A stretch of 64,000 nt of DNA from Datura wrightii (lineage: Eukaryota > Streptophyta > Magnoliopsida > Solanales > Solanaceae). Where the stretch lies: NCBI GenBank assembly GCA_035772735.1, contig JASDFA010000020.1:92015001-92079000 (forward strand), in the 5' to 3' direction. The translations under genes were made by a program, and so were the position numbers. Positions within the stretch are counted from its first letter, which is position 1; every line of letters starts with the position of its first letter. Below the pieces are notes generated by a model. That model worked only from the letters and a program-made list of their open reading frames with translations. It was not told where the DNA came from and made no database searches. Below, piece by piece: positions 49,055-62,100 of the stretch.

Positions 49055-52000
49055 ATCTCGCCTAGTTATTAGAGGGAGAAAAGAATACAAAATTCTTTCA
49101 TAATCTGGTAAAAGGTTGAAGAAACATATTATAAGTGAAGAGAATTCAATATGGCAATATAGTATGGCTTGAGGATGAGAATCAGATGGTTGTTGAAGCT
49201 CTTCAGTCTTATAAAGAATAATTCACACAATAAAATGAGGCCACAAACTTCAATATACTTGAACATATCCAAGTCATGATCAAAGACGAGGAAAATGTTT
49301 GTCTATGTCAGATTCCAACAATGGAGAAAATTAGGATTGTGGTGTTCAAATTGAGTGGAGACAGTGCTTGTGGCCTAGACGGTATGCCATGTATTTTTTA
49401 CCAAACTCGTTGGGAGATAGTTGATAATGATGTCTACAATATGGAGAAGGATTTTTTTGAAGGAAATACCCTACCAAAGGCTATCACTTAGACCAATTTG
49501 GTGTTTTTATCCAAAAAAGCTTTAACTCAGACTTTTGTTGATTAAGACCCGTTCGTTTGAATAACTTCATTAACAAAGTTATCTTAAGGCTAGTTCATGA
49601 TAGGTTGGAAGACATTCTGCCTAAGGTGATCTCTTTCAATTAGTCAGTTTTTGTAAAAGGAGATGCATTATAGAGAATGTGATTCTAACATAAGAGATTG
49701 TGATTGATATTAGAAAACATGGTAAACCAACTAATATCATTATCAAATTTAATATGACCAAGGCTTATGACAAGGTATCTTGGCTATATCTTCCTGAATT
49801 TTTCAGGAAGATAGGGTTTGTTAACCGTTCTTTGATTTAATTTGGAGAATGATTGCCAATAATTAGTATTTAGTATTATTCAATGGTCAGGTATATGATT
49901 TTTTTCACTCTACAAGAGGGGTAAAGCAATGTGACCCTCTATCTTTAGCCCTTTTTATATTGTCAATGTAAGTGTTATCCAGAGCCCTCAACTAAACCAT
50001 GGATAATGCTGGTTACCTGAGCTTTGGCTTACTTTAATGAAGTGCTAAATTAAATCATTTTGACCTATGTTGATGGCATTATAATATTTTCCTCAGTGGA
50101 GAAGGACTCATTATGTATGACTATTGAGGTTCTGAAAGAGTATGAGCAGGTATTAGGACAACTCATTAATATTGACTAAAGTTCTTTTTACACGTGCAGA
50201 AATACATCTGAACTTTTAGCTCAAGAGGTTGCTAATGTTACAAGCTTTGAAAGAGGTACTTTTCCATTCAAGTACCTAGGTTTCCCAATCTTCATTTAGA
50301 AAGAAAAAGTTATACTATAATGATTTAATTAAGAAGATTAAAGATATATTACAAAACTGGAAGGGAAGGTTATTATCTTTTGGAGGTAAAGTTGTCTTAA
50401 TCAATAATATTTTACAAAGAATGTTTTTATATTTGTTGTCAGATATGGCTCCCACGAAGTACAATTTAAATGAAATTCATGGAATCTTTTCTATGTTTTA
50501 CTGGAGAAATAAGCAAGAATTCAAGAGTAGACGACACTAGTCTTCATGGTTGAAGATGTGCTTACCAAAAGAAGAGGGTGTTGTGTGTTTTAGGTCTCTA
50601 TTTGTTGTCTCAAAAGCTCTTTTTGCCAAACTCTAGTGGAAGATCAGAACTACAGGTACTATGGTCCAATTTAATGTAGAATAAGTACAGTAAAAAAATA
50701 AATTCCTACTTTGGTTCAATGGAAAGGAGGATCACAACTATAAAAAGTGATGTTAGAAGCTAGATATATTATTTAACATGAAATATAAGAGGAATCTAGA
50801 AGTGGTAATGCCAACTTTTATTATGATAACTTGACAAGATTGGGCCTTTTAGCCAAATGAATGCCCTTTGATTTTTCAATTAATGCTTTCATTAAAGAAG
50901 AAAGTGAAGGTATGGAAGGGGGACACGAGGATGCTAATTTCCTAACTTGAAAATTACCACAATATCTTGTGGAGCATGTGCTCAGTAATATTCGTATGGA
51001 GGACAGATCTTCGGAATGTGATAGGTCCAGGTGGCTTCTTAACATAAGTGGTCTTTTCACTGTGAAAAGTACTTGAGAGATGGTGAGAAACAATAAGGAG
51101 AAATCATAATTTTTACAGTAGTATGTGGATTAAAAATCTCATCTTTAAAATGTCTTTAATCTATGGAGAATCTAGAAAGATAAAAAAATCCCAGTTGATG
51201 ACATTGTGGCCAGTAATGGAACTGGAATGGTGTCTAGATGTAGATGGTGTGCTAATTCACAACAAGAGATTGGGCAACACTTATTATTAACTTATGAATT
51301 AGAAAAAAATATTTGGAGGAGATACACTATAATAACAGGACTCCAAGATCCTTTTGTGCAGATCAAACAACTATAACTAATTGCTGGAGTGCAGATTGTG
51401 ATCTTAAGTTAAAGCCTATATTCATGGGGAGGGGGGGGACTATGTCAAGGAGAAGTGTGATATATGACATAGATCTTAATCTACATGTTCTAGCTAAAGT
51501 AAAGTATCCTTGGCTCACAGATGTACCCTACTCATGGCCTCAGTTAGTTTAGTTCATGGAAGGCCAACCTTCTCAGGTCATTTGTAAGGCAATTACTTGG
51601 AATTTCCCTCTTCAGGGAAGTTACAAATGCAACACCGATGGTGCTGTAAAAAGTAAGATGACTTTGGATCATAGGAATTTTGTGTTAGAAACTGGATGGG
51701 GGAGTTTCTCCATGCTAGTGCTAATACTATTGCTATACTACTACTCTATGTGCGGAAGCAAGAGTAATAGAAAAGGGGATTGCATACTATGTAAGTCAAC
51801 ATCTACTACCTTTGATAGTAGAAACTGATTCACTACTTATGCGGCAGATCTTAGAGGTTGAACGAAAAATCCCATGACTACTAGTATGGAGCGGAAGAAG
51901 ATTAGGGAATTAAGGAGGATAAGGGATATTTAGATTGTTCACATCATAAGGGAAGAAAATTAAGTGACAGATTTTTTGGCTAACATTGTTTTTTTGTTTT

Positions 52001-52090
52001 GCATGTACAATATAACACCACAATTTTCAAGATCTACCAAGAGAAACAATAAAATTATTCAATATGGACTATTAACAAATTCCGAGCTTG
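49055..52090 (+). pseudogene. LINE ORF2, RT to RNase H, right part
   Basis: It resumes the LINE after B: EKNTKFFHNLVKG (about 49077-49115), then NFNILEHIQVMIKDEENVCL, LSGDSACGLDGMPCIFYQ (about 49350-49400), the RT palm with the active-site box reading TYVDGIIIFS (50063-50092; the second catalytic Asp of the usual ADD is Gly), KYLGFPI (about 50271), a zf-RVT-like segment (WRWCANSQQEIGQHLL-like, about 51240), and a C-terminal RNase H-like domain (KCNTDGA at about 51625; VETDSLLMRQILE at about 51810; REEN.VTDFLA at about 51955). Stops and frameshifts are dense. It is an L1-clade plant LINE. Confidence 0.85.
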
Positions 52091-52949
52091 AGATTTCACA
52101 AGTCTAAAAAATGAAAATAAAGCAACAAGCAAGAGAGATGCAAATGTCGAACATAGCACACCAAGACTATATAATGTACAGTTCATTTCAAATATTTACA
52201 AATGATGACACAAGTAACCATTGCCAAAGAGAAATACTTATCATTTCTTCTAGTGTTTATCCTATCCAAGGAGGTGTTAGTCTCTCTTGAGATTCAATCT
52301 GTTGGAAGGAAAATATTAGAGGAAATTGGTTAGGTATGTCTTAACGTAAATTAGCTTTACCTAGATAAATAAGAACTTTTAGCAATAGCTCTCATAGTGG
52401 AATGTGTTGATGCTACATCAATCTAAATCAAAATTGTTCTCCATCTAGGTCCTTATACCATAGCATCCAATGAGGACTTGGGATGTGTAGAGATGAATTA
52501 ACTTAACCTTTAGAGATATAAAGCTCAATGAGACTTTAGGGAAAGTAATAGTTAAAAGAACCCAAAACATCAACTAAAGCTCAAGATCGAGGGTCATGGT
52601 TTCTTACCTTATCTTTTAGATTCATCACAGATCATTTGAGATTTAATAGAGATGAAGTCTATTCTCTCCGTCCCTGTGAACTCCAATGGTCGTCTCTGAA
52701 GATGAGGATGACGAACAACAACTATGGGCTTTGAGGAAACCACCTCTATGTCTGAGTGTCGGTGTCTTCCTAATTTGTTTTTAATTTTTTATTTTATTTT
52801 ATTTTATTCCTAATTATGTTGGGTAGGGTCTCTATCTGGATTGGGCTGTGCAAATATTTGTTCATTTTTTGGTAGGACCTCAAGTCTCATTTTTTATTTT
52901 AAACAAAGTAAATAATTAACAACTGAAAAATATCACTCCTGAAAGTTGA

Positions 52950-53051
52950 TATATATATTTCTTCACTCCTATCCACTTAAAAGAGAGTGCACCCATGCTT
53001 CTATATATATTTCTTCACTCCTATCACTTAAAAGAGAGTGCATCCATGCTT
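52950..53051 (+). repeat. Tandem duplication, 2 x 51 bp
   Basis: Two adjacent units of 51 bp ('tatatatttcttcactccta' ... 'gagtgcaYccatgctt') that differ by three or so bases including one deleted c. Probably replication slippage. Confidence 0.85.
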
Positions 53052-53594
53052 TTTTCCATGTCAGCAATCAGGAATAATAACTATCAAATAGTCACATTCA
53101 AAGGGATAATTTAGACTATAATAATTTAAAAGTGTAACAAATAATTCATGCCAAGTTTAAAATTTCTTAAAGTATTCTACACTATAACTCCACTATCTCT
53201 GCAAAACTAAAAACTCTTAGATGAAGAAGAAATAGATAAAAATCTATATCTATATATTTGAGGAACTTCAGCCCATGACGTGACATGCTTCTCTGTTCAG
53301 GAAATATATTTAACTATTTTCTCATTTTTTTAGGATTTTTGCACAAAAAACTTACTTATTAATTTTATAAAATTAGGTTTCAACACAATTATAAATGATG
53401 TATCTTTCCAAATATTCTACAAATCTTCGACACCAGAATCTTCATCCCTTCAATTCCAGTGCCTAAAAGTAACCAAAACAATCAACAATCAACAAGTCAT
53501 CTATAATCATACTCAAGATAAAATATAATTAGGTATCAGTAATTTTTGCAGGAATGGATCCCCAACTGGTTGTTTTTGGTGTGTTTCATCGTCA

Positions 53595-53930
53595 ATGGCG
53601 CTTTCATCACCAAGATCTCCCTCTTCCTCACTGCTCCATTTCGCAATTATCTTTTCTCTATTTGTTTATAATTCTTATTGTTTGCACGTGATGATTGAAT
53701 CTGATTATTTCTTTCTCCATGGTTGACTTTTACAGACGGCGAAGCAAAGAACTCTCATTTGCACAGAGACATACAAAGTAAGTCCTGTGTAGTTGCATAT
53801 TAAGCTTAAATGAGAATTGACACTGAAGATTTGTATGTTGATTCATCTTTATATTATGATGTAATCTTCTTATGTTTGTGATCGAGGTATCCCAAGTGCC
53901 AGAAGATGTTTGGGTCATCGTGATTTTGTA
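53595..53930 (+). other. Weak candidate exons of a host gene
   Basis: From ATG 53595 a frame reads MALSSPRSPSSSLLHFAIIF, a short N-terminus resembling a signal peptide, running to a stop at 53727. A possible donor (GTTTAT) lies at about 53664, an acceptor (TTTTACAG) ends at 53736, a donor (AAA/GTAAGT) is at 53777, and another open stretch with VSQVPEDVWVIV lies at 53885-53930. I recognise no protein family and the exon set is too short to be convincing. Confidence 0.15.
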
Positions 53931-55036
53931 CAAGGATAGAAAATTAATACGTTCATCTTTTTTCCTTATTTACTTCTACCAACTCGAGATTCAATACGTT
54001 TATCGATATGTTGTAACTTTTCTTTCTTTTATTTTAAACTTTGTTCCTATATTTAATTGATTTCTTTCTCTTTAATCCGTACAGAATGTCTGATACTATC
54101 ACTATGCAACAAAATTTGTTAAAATTATTTTTACAGATTGCATCCCGAATTAGAAAGATTGTAATTTGCCTACTCTTTAGGTGTACATCAATAGTACAAT
54201 GAAGTCAAACCATGTTGGATTACATTATTTTGGTTGGAGATGCACACCTGAAAGTGTGTTCTCATTTTGGTTGTCCCTTAACCACTTCCCTGATCTTCTC
54301 TTTCTATCAGTTTTTTTGCATACTTTGATGAAACTTTAACTATTTGTGTTGTGTCTGCTTTTTGGTTCCTTTTTTTAATACACAATCAACTGAATACATT
54401 CTTCACAACTTTGTGCCATATGAGGTTGTTTATCATATTCTTTAAATAAATTTTCATGTTGAGTTCTATGAAAATAAATCATACTATTAATCATGGCTTA
54501 CACGATCTTCTCTTCTCCTTTATTTTAGAAATGCCTACTCAGGTTATTCTCTGATCACTGCAGGGACTAAGATATGCTGCAATGTTAATTAGTCACCCTA
54601 AAAAATATGGCAATTCAACCCTACAGTCTCAAGAAAATTGCATCACTAAGAATCATTGTGATTTTGCAATTGAGACAAATTTAGTTGTCTGATAACAAAT
54701 GAGCTATTTACATGAAAGTAGCTTTGCTACTCCAAATTGTTCTCTGATTTTTATAGCTCTTCTACATTTTTCCTTTGTTTTCTTAGTATGGAAGTAAAAT
54801 TAGGGAAGTTCCATTCACAGAAAGTTTTAGATGGCATGTTTGTTATAAATATCAAATTGACAAAAAGGATGTCGACTTTGTGTGCTATATATTAAGAAAG
54901 TAAAAGTCGTTTTATTGTGTCTCTTCCTCTTATTTGATTCATACATCGCTTCAGTTCTTCTTCCTTCTCCTTTACATGATTCTTTTCCAATAGCTTCTTC
55001 ATCTTCTTTCTACTACATCCGGGGCTAAATATTCAT

Positions 55037-55116
55037 CTTTCTCTTTTATTTTTTGGTCTCCCAAGGTAAACTTCCTCTTTCTCTTTTATTTTTTGGTATC
55101 CCAAGGTAAACTTCCT
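55037..55116 (+). repeat. Tandem duplication, 2 x 40 bp
   Basis: Two 40-bp units with one base difference ('ctttctcttttattttttgg' ... 'cccaaggtaaacttcct'), followed by a partial third. Pyrimidine-rich; each unit contains AAGGTAAAC, a donor-like string. Confidence 0.85.
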
Positions 55117-56756
55117 ATTTCTCTTTTTATAATTTTAGGGTTTTCTTTCATGTTATACTTTTGAGAGTTTTTTAGGTTTTCTTTCATGTATGGTTAGAAC
55201 TTTGTGTATATTTACCTTCTATATAACTGAATTTATGATTTTCTATTAAAAAATGAGTGGCTTCTATACTATTTTTACTTATCTTACATGTGTGAAAATA
55301 TTTATAACCCAAAATTTGAAAAAAAAATATTTTGCTAAAGAATTGCTTTTGCTGATTAATCTGTCACTTCTACTATATTATCATGTATCGGTTATTGAGA
55401 CACTGCCCACATTATGATAATCTACATTTGATGGAGTCTTTGAATTCTTTTTATTCAGTCAATTAACTATGTTGTTGTAATCTCAAAATAATTGAGATTA
55501 ATTACATAACCATTTTATGGGACTGATTATACTATACAAATTAAATACGTGCATTTGAATTTGTGACTTAAGAATCTACAAAATTATGCTTAAATCCATT
55601 TTGATTGGCCCTATCCCTTTGATTTATGTTTTGATAATGTTCAGATTGATAGTGGAAGAAAATATGAAATTCTTCTGGAAACAGTTCAGTGATCTGAACC
55701 TTTCAATTAAAAAAGATTTACAACTCCTGACTGTCTATAGTTTATAGATGATGAGCTCAATTTATTGAATATTTTGGTTTAAGTGAGTTGTTGTTGATTC
55801 TTTCCGTTTCAATTTTTTTAAATCTACAGTTTATCATTAGTTATAACTAAGGGCTATGCTATTTTTTTTCTTCAATATTACTTCTTCCAAAGGAAGGATT
55901 TGTCATTACAGGACATAAAGTACCTAAAAAATTTTATTATGAATTGATAACTTATTCATTTGTTCAATATATATTCAACATTACCCAAGGATTTATTAAT
56001 TTCCCTTTTTGTAGCCTTGATAATAGAAGTTTGGTGTTAGTAAGGCTCACTTTTCAAATTTAAGTCTAATTAATGTAATATATTTTCCTAGAAAGTTTCC
56101 TACAAAATACTAATAGTTTATGCACAAGGATGACAACTCAAACATATAAAATAATCCACAAGCTTAGAGTTTGTGGTATGTAATTTTACTTCATGATCTT
56201 TGTCGTAGAAGTTTCTCATACAAATTGCATTCAAAGGCTTAAACAATATAGAAGAATGCATGGTCATTATTCAACCATATGTCAAGGACCTCTTCAATTC
56301 TTAAACTTCGGTAACCAAAATCAGTGAAATGGTCTTAAATCATTTCTTTATTCTTAACCTAAGTTATTCGGTAACTAAAACAAGTGAAATGATCTTAAAT
56401 CATTTCTTCTCAAATTGGCAATTCTCGTATAGGAAAACCTAATTCACAAATCTAGGCATTTCTTTTTGTCAATTGCAGTCGTTTGTTGACATATTTTAAT
56501 TGTTAAGCTTGCATATTTATCTTTTTTTTTACGGCTATGAAGTTCTTTACTTATCTATCCTTATATTTGATGTAAACCTCTTATATATGTGTGCCTAAAT
56601 TATGAATATGTTTGAATGAGTCTATAGATTAAATTTAAACTTTTTGCTATTGTTAAACAGTCACTTGGGGTAATTCATTGTGCAAGTTTAAAAGGTTGTA
56701 ATGGCTTTCACAGCACCAGAATTAACTGTTTTTGTATTCTATTTACAAATTTAAAC

Positions 56757-58833
56757 TGTCACGCCCCACCTTAGGAGGCATGACTGGCACCTGGTGCCCA
56801 TCTAGGACCTGAACTATAGAGCTGATTAAGCCTAAGCACCTCTGATGTAGGGCTGACTCTAACTCTAGAATCAAGAAAACAACGGGCTATATAGTGGTTG
56901 TAAATACGACCTCCGACCGACAAGGCCTATAGCTACCTGTGAACATAAATAGCTAACCAAAGACAACAAACATAGGGAGTCCTAAACTGAGCTACGACCA
57001 ACAAGGCCATCAATCAATAGCTAAATAAGGCCCCACACGGACGACACACATAGTCTAAAACACATATGGCCCCACACAGCCGATATCAACTAACCACAGG
57101 GAAATAATATAATCTGCAAGCCTCTAGGAGTAATAAGATGGTCGGGACAGGGCCCTGGCCTACCCATACTATACGACAAAAGGAAGTAAACCTCTATCAC
57201 TCAAGCTCCAGAAGATAGGAGTTGAAGGCCCTGTACAGCTGACTGGAACTACGAGGGATCCGCTCCTCGTCTATGTGCACCTGCAGGCAAGTAATGCAGC
57301 GCCCCAAAAGAGGGCGTCAGTACCACAGGTACTGAGTATGTAAAGCAATAACTTTAAATGACTAAAAATAAGAAATAAAGCTGACCATAGTTGAACTAAA
57401 GGAAACGGACTGAAACTGACTAAGATAATTGAATCAGGGCTAAACATAACTATAACGAGTAGAGTAGGAGTCATACCTGACAACGGGGCGTCCTACTGTC
57501 TAACTATCAGTAACTAAAGCAACATACATAAACCTTACCTGGCCCCATAAGCCGGAAGGTGCAATCAACATATAACAACCCACATGGGCCCCCATTAGCC
57601 CTAGTGAGTACATCTCATTCTATATACCCCTATCCAGGTCATACTACGTCAACTACTAGCTATAAGCATCCTGTTGATCCCCTGGGTATGAAACTTGGGC
57701 CCGTTGGGCCCCTGACTATAGTTTTGCCTGAGTTCGGAGGACTCCTGAAATCTACACCCTGGGCGCAAGCGCTCGGTGGGGGTGTGTATAGGCCAACCAT
57801 GGCAAAATATGAGGAGCTGGCTTCCTATCTTCGTCCCTTGCAGACAGCATGCTGCTCTGTAGAGCGACGTATCCTCGCCCTCTGGCAGACGAGTCGACAC
57901 AGCTATTAACCCTAGGGCGGTTGCGGAAGCTATACATGTAATCTAGCCCAAAATAATACAAATACAGGTCTCAACTGATAACAACAACTATACATGATAA
58001 CATATTCCCGGCAGGCTTTACTAAGATTCATATCAGATTACTTATGCTGAAGAAACTAACTTGCCGAAAGGGAATGCCTTAACATACCTCGTTCACTATT
58101 TACTGATTAACTAGCGAGGTTCGGCTGGTATTCAATTGTTCTTCCCAACTGTAATCATATTAACGGAAGAATAGAGCTAACTTCATTACTATATTGGAAG
58201 AAAACAATAACTTATATGTATATATACTGACTATACTTCAGCTTATCGAAATAAGATCGAAAACTCATTATTTCTCGAGAATCTAGAAGGGAGAAATGCT
58301 TACTTTAAGGCTAGGATCGTATTGACACTAGTTTGGAGCAATTCCAACAACTTTGGCTCGACAGGACGATGATTCGCTGGGTGAATTTCATGAAACTAAC
58401 TCCGTAGAAACGCTCTCTACAGCCTTATACTTTGATACCCAAAGTTAATTTAAATTTGGATGGCGTTTAGCAGCATAATCGGGTGAAAATTATATAAACC
58501 CTTCGTCCGTCCTCTATTCTGATCAATTTATATATGGAAAATGACATAAGGTTTAAGGGTGAGGCCTATATATACTTGAAGTCGGATGCATGGCAACGTG
58601 GCACATTGGCCAACGCACCTTTTTGGCTCCGTGCCACATTGGCTAACGCGGAGGTCAAGGCTCCGTGCCACTTTGCCCCTCTAGCGGCTTAGTTCGGCCT
58701 CTTCTCGCGAAATCCCAACTTGGCACTCGTTCGGCCTTTCCCCGGGCCCTTTCCTCGCACGTATGGCACTCTAAAACTCTCAACCAGCATGCAAATAGGC
58801 CAACTACATGCTAGAAACTTACGGAGTGTAACA
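56757..58833 (-). repeat. Element F 3' LTR
   Basis: 2077 bp from TGTCACGCCCC (complement of the LTR 3' end) to GTGTAACA. It contains CAGTAC-N5-GTACTG at 57318-57334. Open frames inside (57559-57961, 58720-59028) have no conserved features. The remnant at 1-1129 belongs to this LTR family. Confidence 0.9.
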
Positions 58834-58867
58834 TCCTCCCCCCTTAAGAACATTCATCCTCGAATGT
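58834..58867 (-). other. Element F polypurine tract and stem-loop
   Basis: On the minus strand 'cttaaggggggagga' touches the LTR, and ACATTC-GAGGAT-GAATGT (58850-58867) lies 16 nt from the LTR with a perfect 6-bp stem. Confidence 0.85.
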
Positions 58868-59101
58868 TAGCTTCTGCTTGCAAGAACTTTAATTTGCAAT
58901 TACTTATTCTGGAAAAATTTTGGCAGAGTCTCCCCTGTAATATGGACTATCCAAAAAACCTGAAATGCATAAAAGTCCAATATAGGTACTCCACACAATA
59001 CTATGGCATTCATTTCAGGATAAATTGAAGGCAATTACTTCACATATACATGTATATAATACAACTCATGAAACAACAATAACGACATACCTCCAATCTT
59101 A

Positions 59102-62100
59102 TTATGTTTGGAATAACTGAGGATATCTGGTTTTCATATTGTCTTCTGCCTCCCAGGTCATCTCCTCTCGATTCTTATTTTGCTACAACACCTTGATAGA
59201 AGCAACATCTTTTGTCCTTAGTTTGCGGATCTGCCGATCTAGTATGGCTACTGGAGCTTCTTCATAAGCTAATTCCTTAGTTATTTTGATGTCTTTGACT
59301 GAAACAATTCGGGAGGGATCTCCTATGCACTTTCTCAACATTGATACATGAAAAACTGGGTGAACAGATTCTAATTCTGGGGGTAAATCCAATTCATAAG
59401 CCACCTGGCCTATCCTTCGGCGAATCTAATAAGGCCCAATAAACCTCGGGCTGAGCTTGCCTTTCTTACCAAATCTCATCACACCCTTCATCGGTGAAAC
59501 CTTCAGGAATACCCAGTCACCTATATTGAATTCTAGGTTTCTCCGCCGCACATCCGCATAAGATTTCTGGCAGCTCTGAGCAGTGAGCAGACGTTCCCTG
59601 ATAAGCTTTACTTTCTCTTCTGACTGATGAATAATATCTGGCCCAATTAATGTTGATTCTGCTACCTCAAACCAACCAGCTGGAGATCTGAACTTCCACC
59701 CATATAACGCTTCATAAGGTGCCATCAGAATTGCTGAATGATAACTGTTATTATAGGAAAACTTAATAAGCGGTAGATTTTCATCCCAACTGCCTCCAAA
59801 ATCTAACACACACGCTCGTAACATATCCTCGAGAGTCTGGATTGTACATTCTGCCTGCCCGTCTGTCTAAGGATGGAAGGTTGTGCTTAGGTTAACCTGT
59901 GTCCCTAGGCCCCTCTGAAAAGATTGCCAAAACTTAGCTGTAAATTGTGCCCCTCTATCAGAGATAATTGACAATGGAACACCATGCAATCTGACTATTT
60001 CTTTAATATACAGCTCAGCATAATCTTTGGCGGAAAAGGTAGCCCTTACGGGCAGAAAGTGAGCTGATTTTGTCAACCTGTCGATAATTACCCAGATAGA
60101 ATCATATTTATGCTCGGTACGAGGTAACCCTACTACAAAATCCATGTTAAATGCCTCCCATTTCCATAAAGGCACGACTATATCCTGTGTTAGTCCACCT
60201 GGTTTCTGATGTTCAGCTTTCACCTGTTAGCAATTGGGACATTGAGCTACGAATTCTGCCATCCCCTTTTTCATTCCCGGCCACCAGTAAATCTCCTTTA
60301 CATCATGGTACATCTTTGTCGAGCCTGGATGGAGAGAGTAACGGGCATAGTGTACTTCGCCCATAATTTGCTGGCGAAGCCCTGCAACGTCTGGAACGCA
60401 GAGGCGATCCCTATATCTCAAAACTCCGTCCTCGGTTACCTGGAAATCTGTCACTTCCCCTCGCTGGACCCTATTCCTGAGTTGAACCGGGCTAGGATCT
60501 TCATATTGCCGTTCTTTCACTTCCACAACCAATGATGACACTACGGTATTCTGGACTATCGCTCTATTGTCCCCCGATTCTACTATACAAACGGCTAAAC
60601 TGGCTAACTGATGCAATTCTCGGGCCAATTCCCGCTACTCAAGTTGTAGATATGCCAGACTTCCCATGTATTTGCGGCTAAGGGAATCTGCTACAACATT
60701 GGCCCTTCCTGGGTGATATAAAACATTCACATCATAATCCTTTAACAGCTCCAACCAGCGACGTTGCCGCAAATTCATCTCTTTCTGGGTGAAAATATAC
60801 TGCAAGCTTTTGTGATCAATGAAAATATCTACGTGGACGCCATACAAGTAGTGTCTCCATATGTTCAAGGCATGAATTATCGTGGCTAATTCCAGGTCAT
60901 GGGTAGGGTAGTTCTTCTCATGCTTCCTCAGCTGCCTGGAAGCATAGGCAATCACCTTACCATGCTGCATCAATACACATCCTAACCCAACACCCAAAGC
61001 ATCACAATAAACTGCATAACCCTTTGTTCCTTCTGGCAACGCTAACACCGGTGCTGATGTCAATCTATCTTTTAGTTCCTGAAAGCTCTGCTCACATGCC
61101 TCAGTCCAATGGAATTTTGCTGCCTTCTGCGTCAATTTGGTTAATGGTGCTGCTAAAGTGGAAAATCCTTCCACGAACCTCCTGTAATACCCGGCTAACC
61201 CCAGGAAACTACGTACCTTGGTCGGAGTGGTAGGTCTAGGCCATGTTTTCACCACCTCTATCTTCTGCGTATCTACCTGTATACCAGCATCTGACACAAT
61301 ATGGCCCAAGAAGGCTACTGAATTCAGCCAAAATTCACATTTATAAAATTTTGCATATAGCTGGCGATCTTTGAGAATCTGGAGCACTGTCCGTAGATGG
61401 TCCTAGTGATTTGCCCCTGAGCGGGAATACACCAGAATATCATCAATAAATACTATCACGAACAAGTCCAGGTATGGTCTAAAAATGTTGTTCATCAGAT
61501 CCATAAACACTGTTGGGGCATTTGTCAGTCCGAATGACATGACTAGGAATTCAAAGTGGCCATATCTGGTCCTGAAGGCAGTCTTTGGAATATCTCTTTC
61601 ACGAACCCGGACTTGATGATATCCTGATCTTAAGTCAATCTTTGAAAAATACCTCGCCCCCTGTAACTGATCAAATAGGTTGTCTATTCTGAAAAGTGGG
61701 TACTTATTCTTGATAATGACTTTATTCAATTGCCGATAATCTATACACATACGGAGGGAGCTGTCCTTCTTCCTTATGAACATAACTGGCGCACCCCATG
61801 GTGAGGTACTCGGCCTAATAAAGCCCTTGTCTAGCAAATCCTTCAGTTGTTCCTTTTGTTCTCTAAGTTCAGCAGGAGCCATCCGATATGGAGGAATGGA
61901 TATAGGCTGAGTGCCTGGTAATAGATCGATTGCAAAATCTATTTCCCTTTCTGGGGGATTACTAGAAAGCTCATCTAGGAATACGTCAGGAAATTCATTG
62001 ACCACTGGAATAGACTGAAGGGTTGGAGACTCTGCCCGAACATCCTGAACTCTGACGATATGATAAATGCACCCTTTTGCTATCAATTTTCTCGCCCGAA

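Larger units (their letters stand above)
52091..56756. other. AT-rich spacer between LINE and element F
   Basis: Mostly non-coding, with long A/T runs. It holds two short tandem duplications (52950-53051 and 55037-55116), an ATTTT run near 52785-52808 and one weak set of exon-like signals at 53595-53930. No transposon protein is visible. It is the only substantial stretch not assigned to a retroelement apart from 8546-9919. Confidence 0.55.

Noticed and set aside
52785..52808. ATTTT microsatellite as LINE 3' tail
   Set aside because: It lies about 700 bases beyond the last LINE codons, is T-rich on the plus strand (a LINE tail here should be A-rich) and has no matching target duplication that I can see.
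57559..57961. A 116-codon frame (57559-57909) and opposing frames in the F LTR
   Set aside because: They lie entirely inside the 3' LTR, with no conserved features and overlapping frames of similar length on the other strand.
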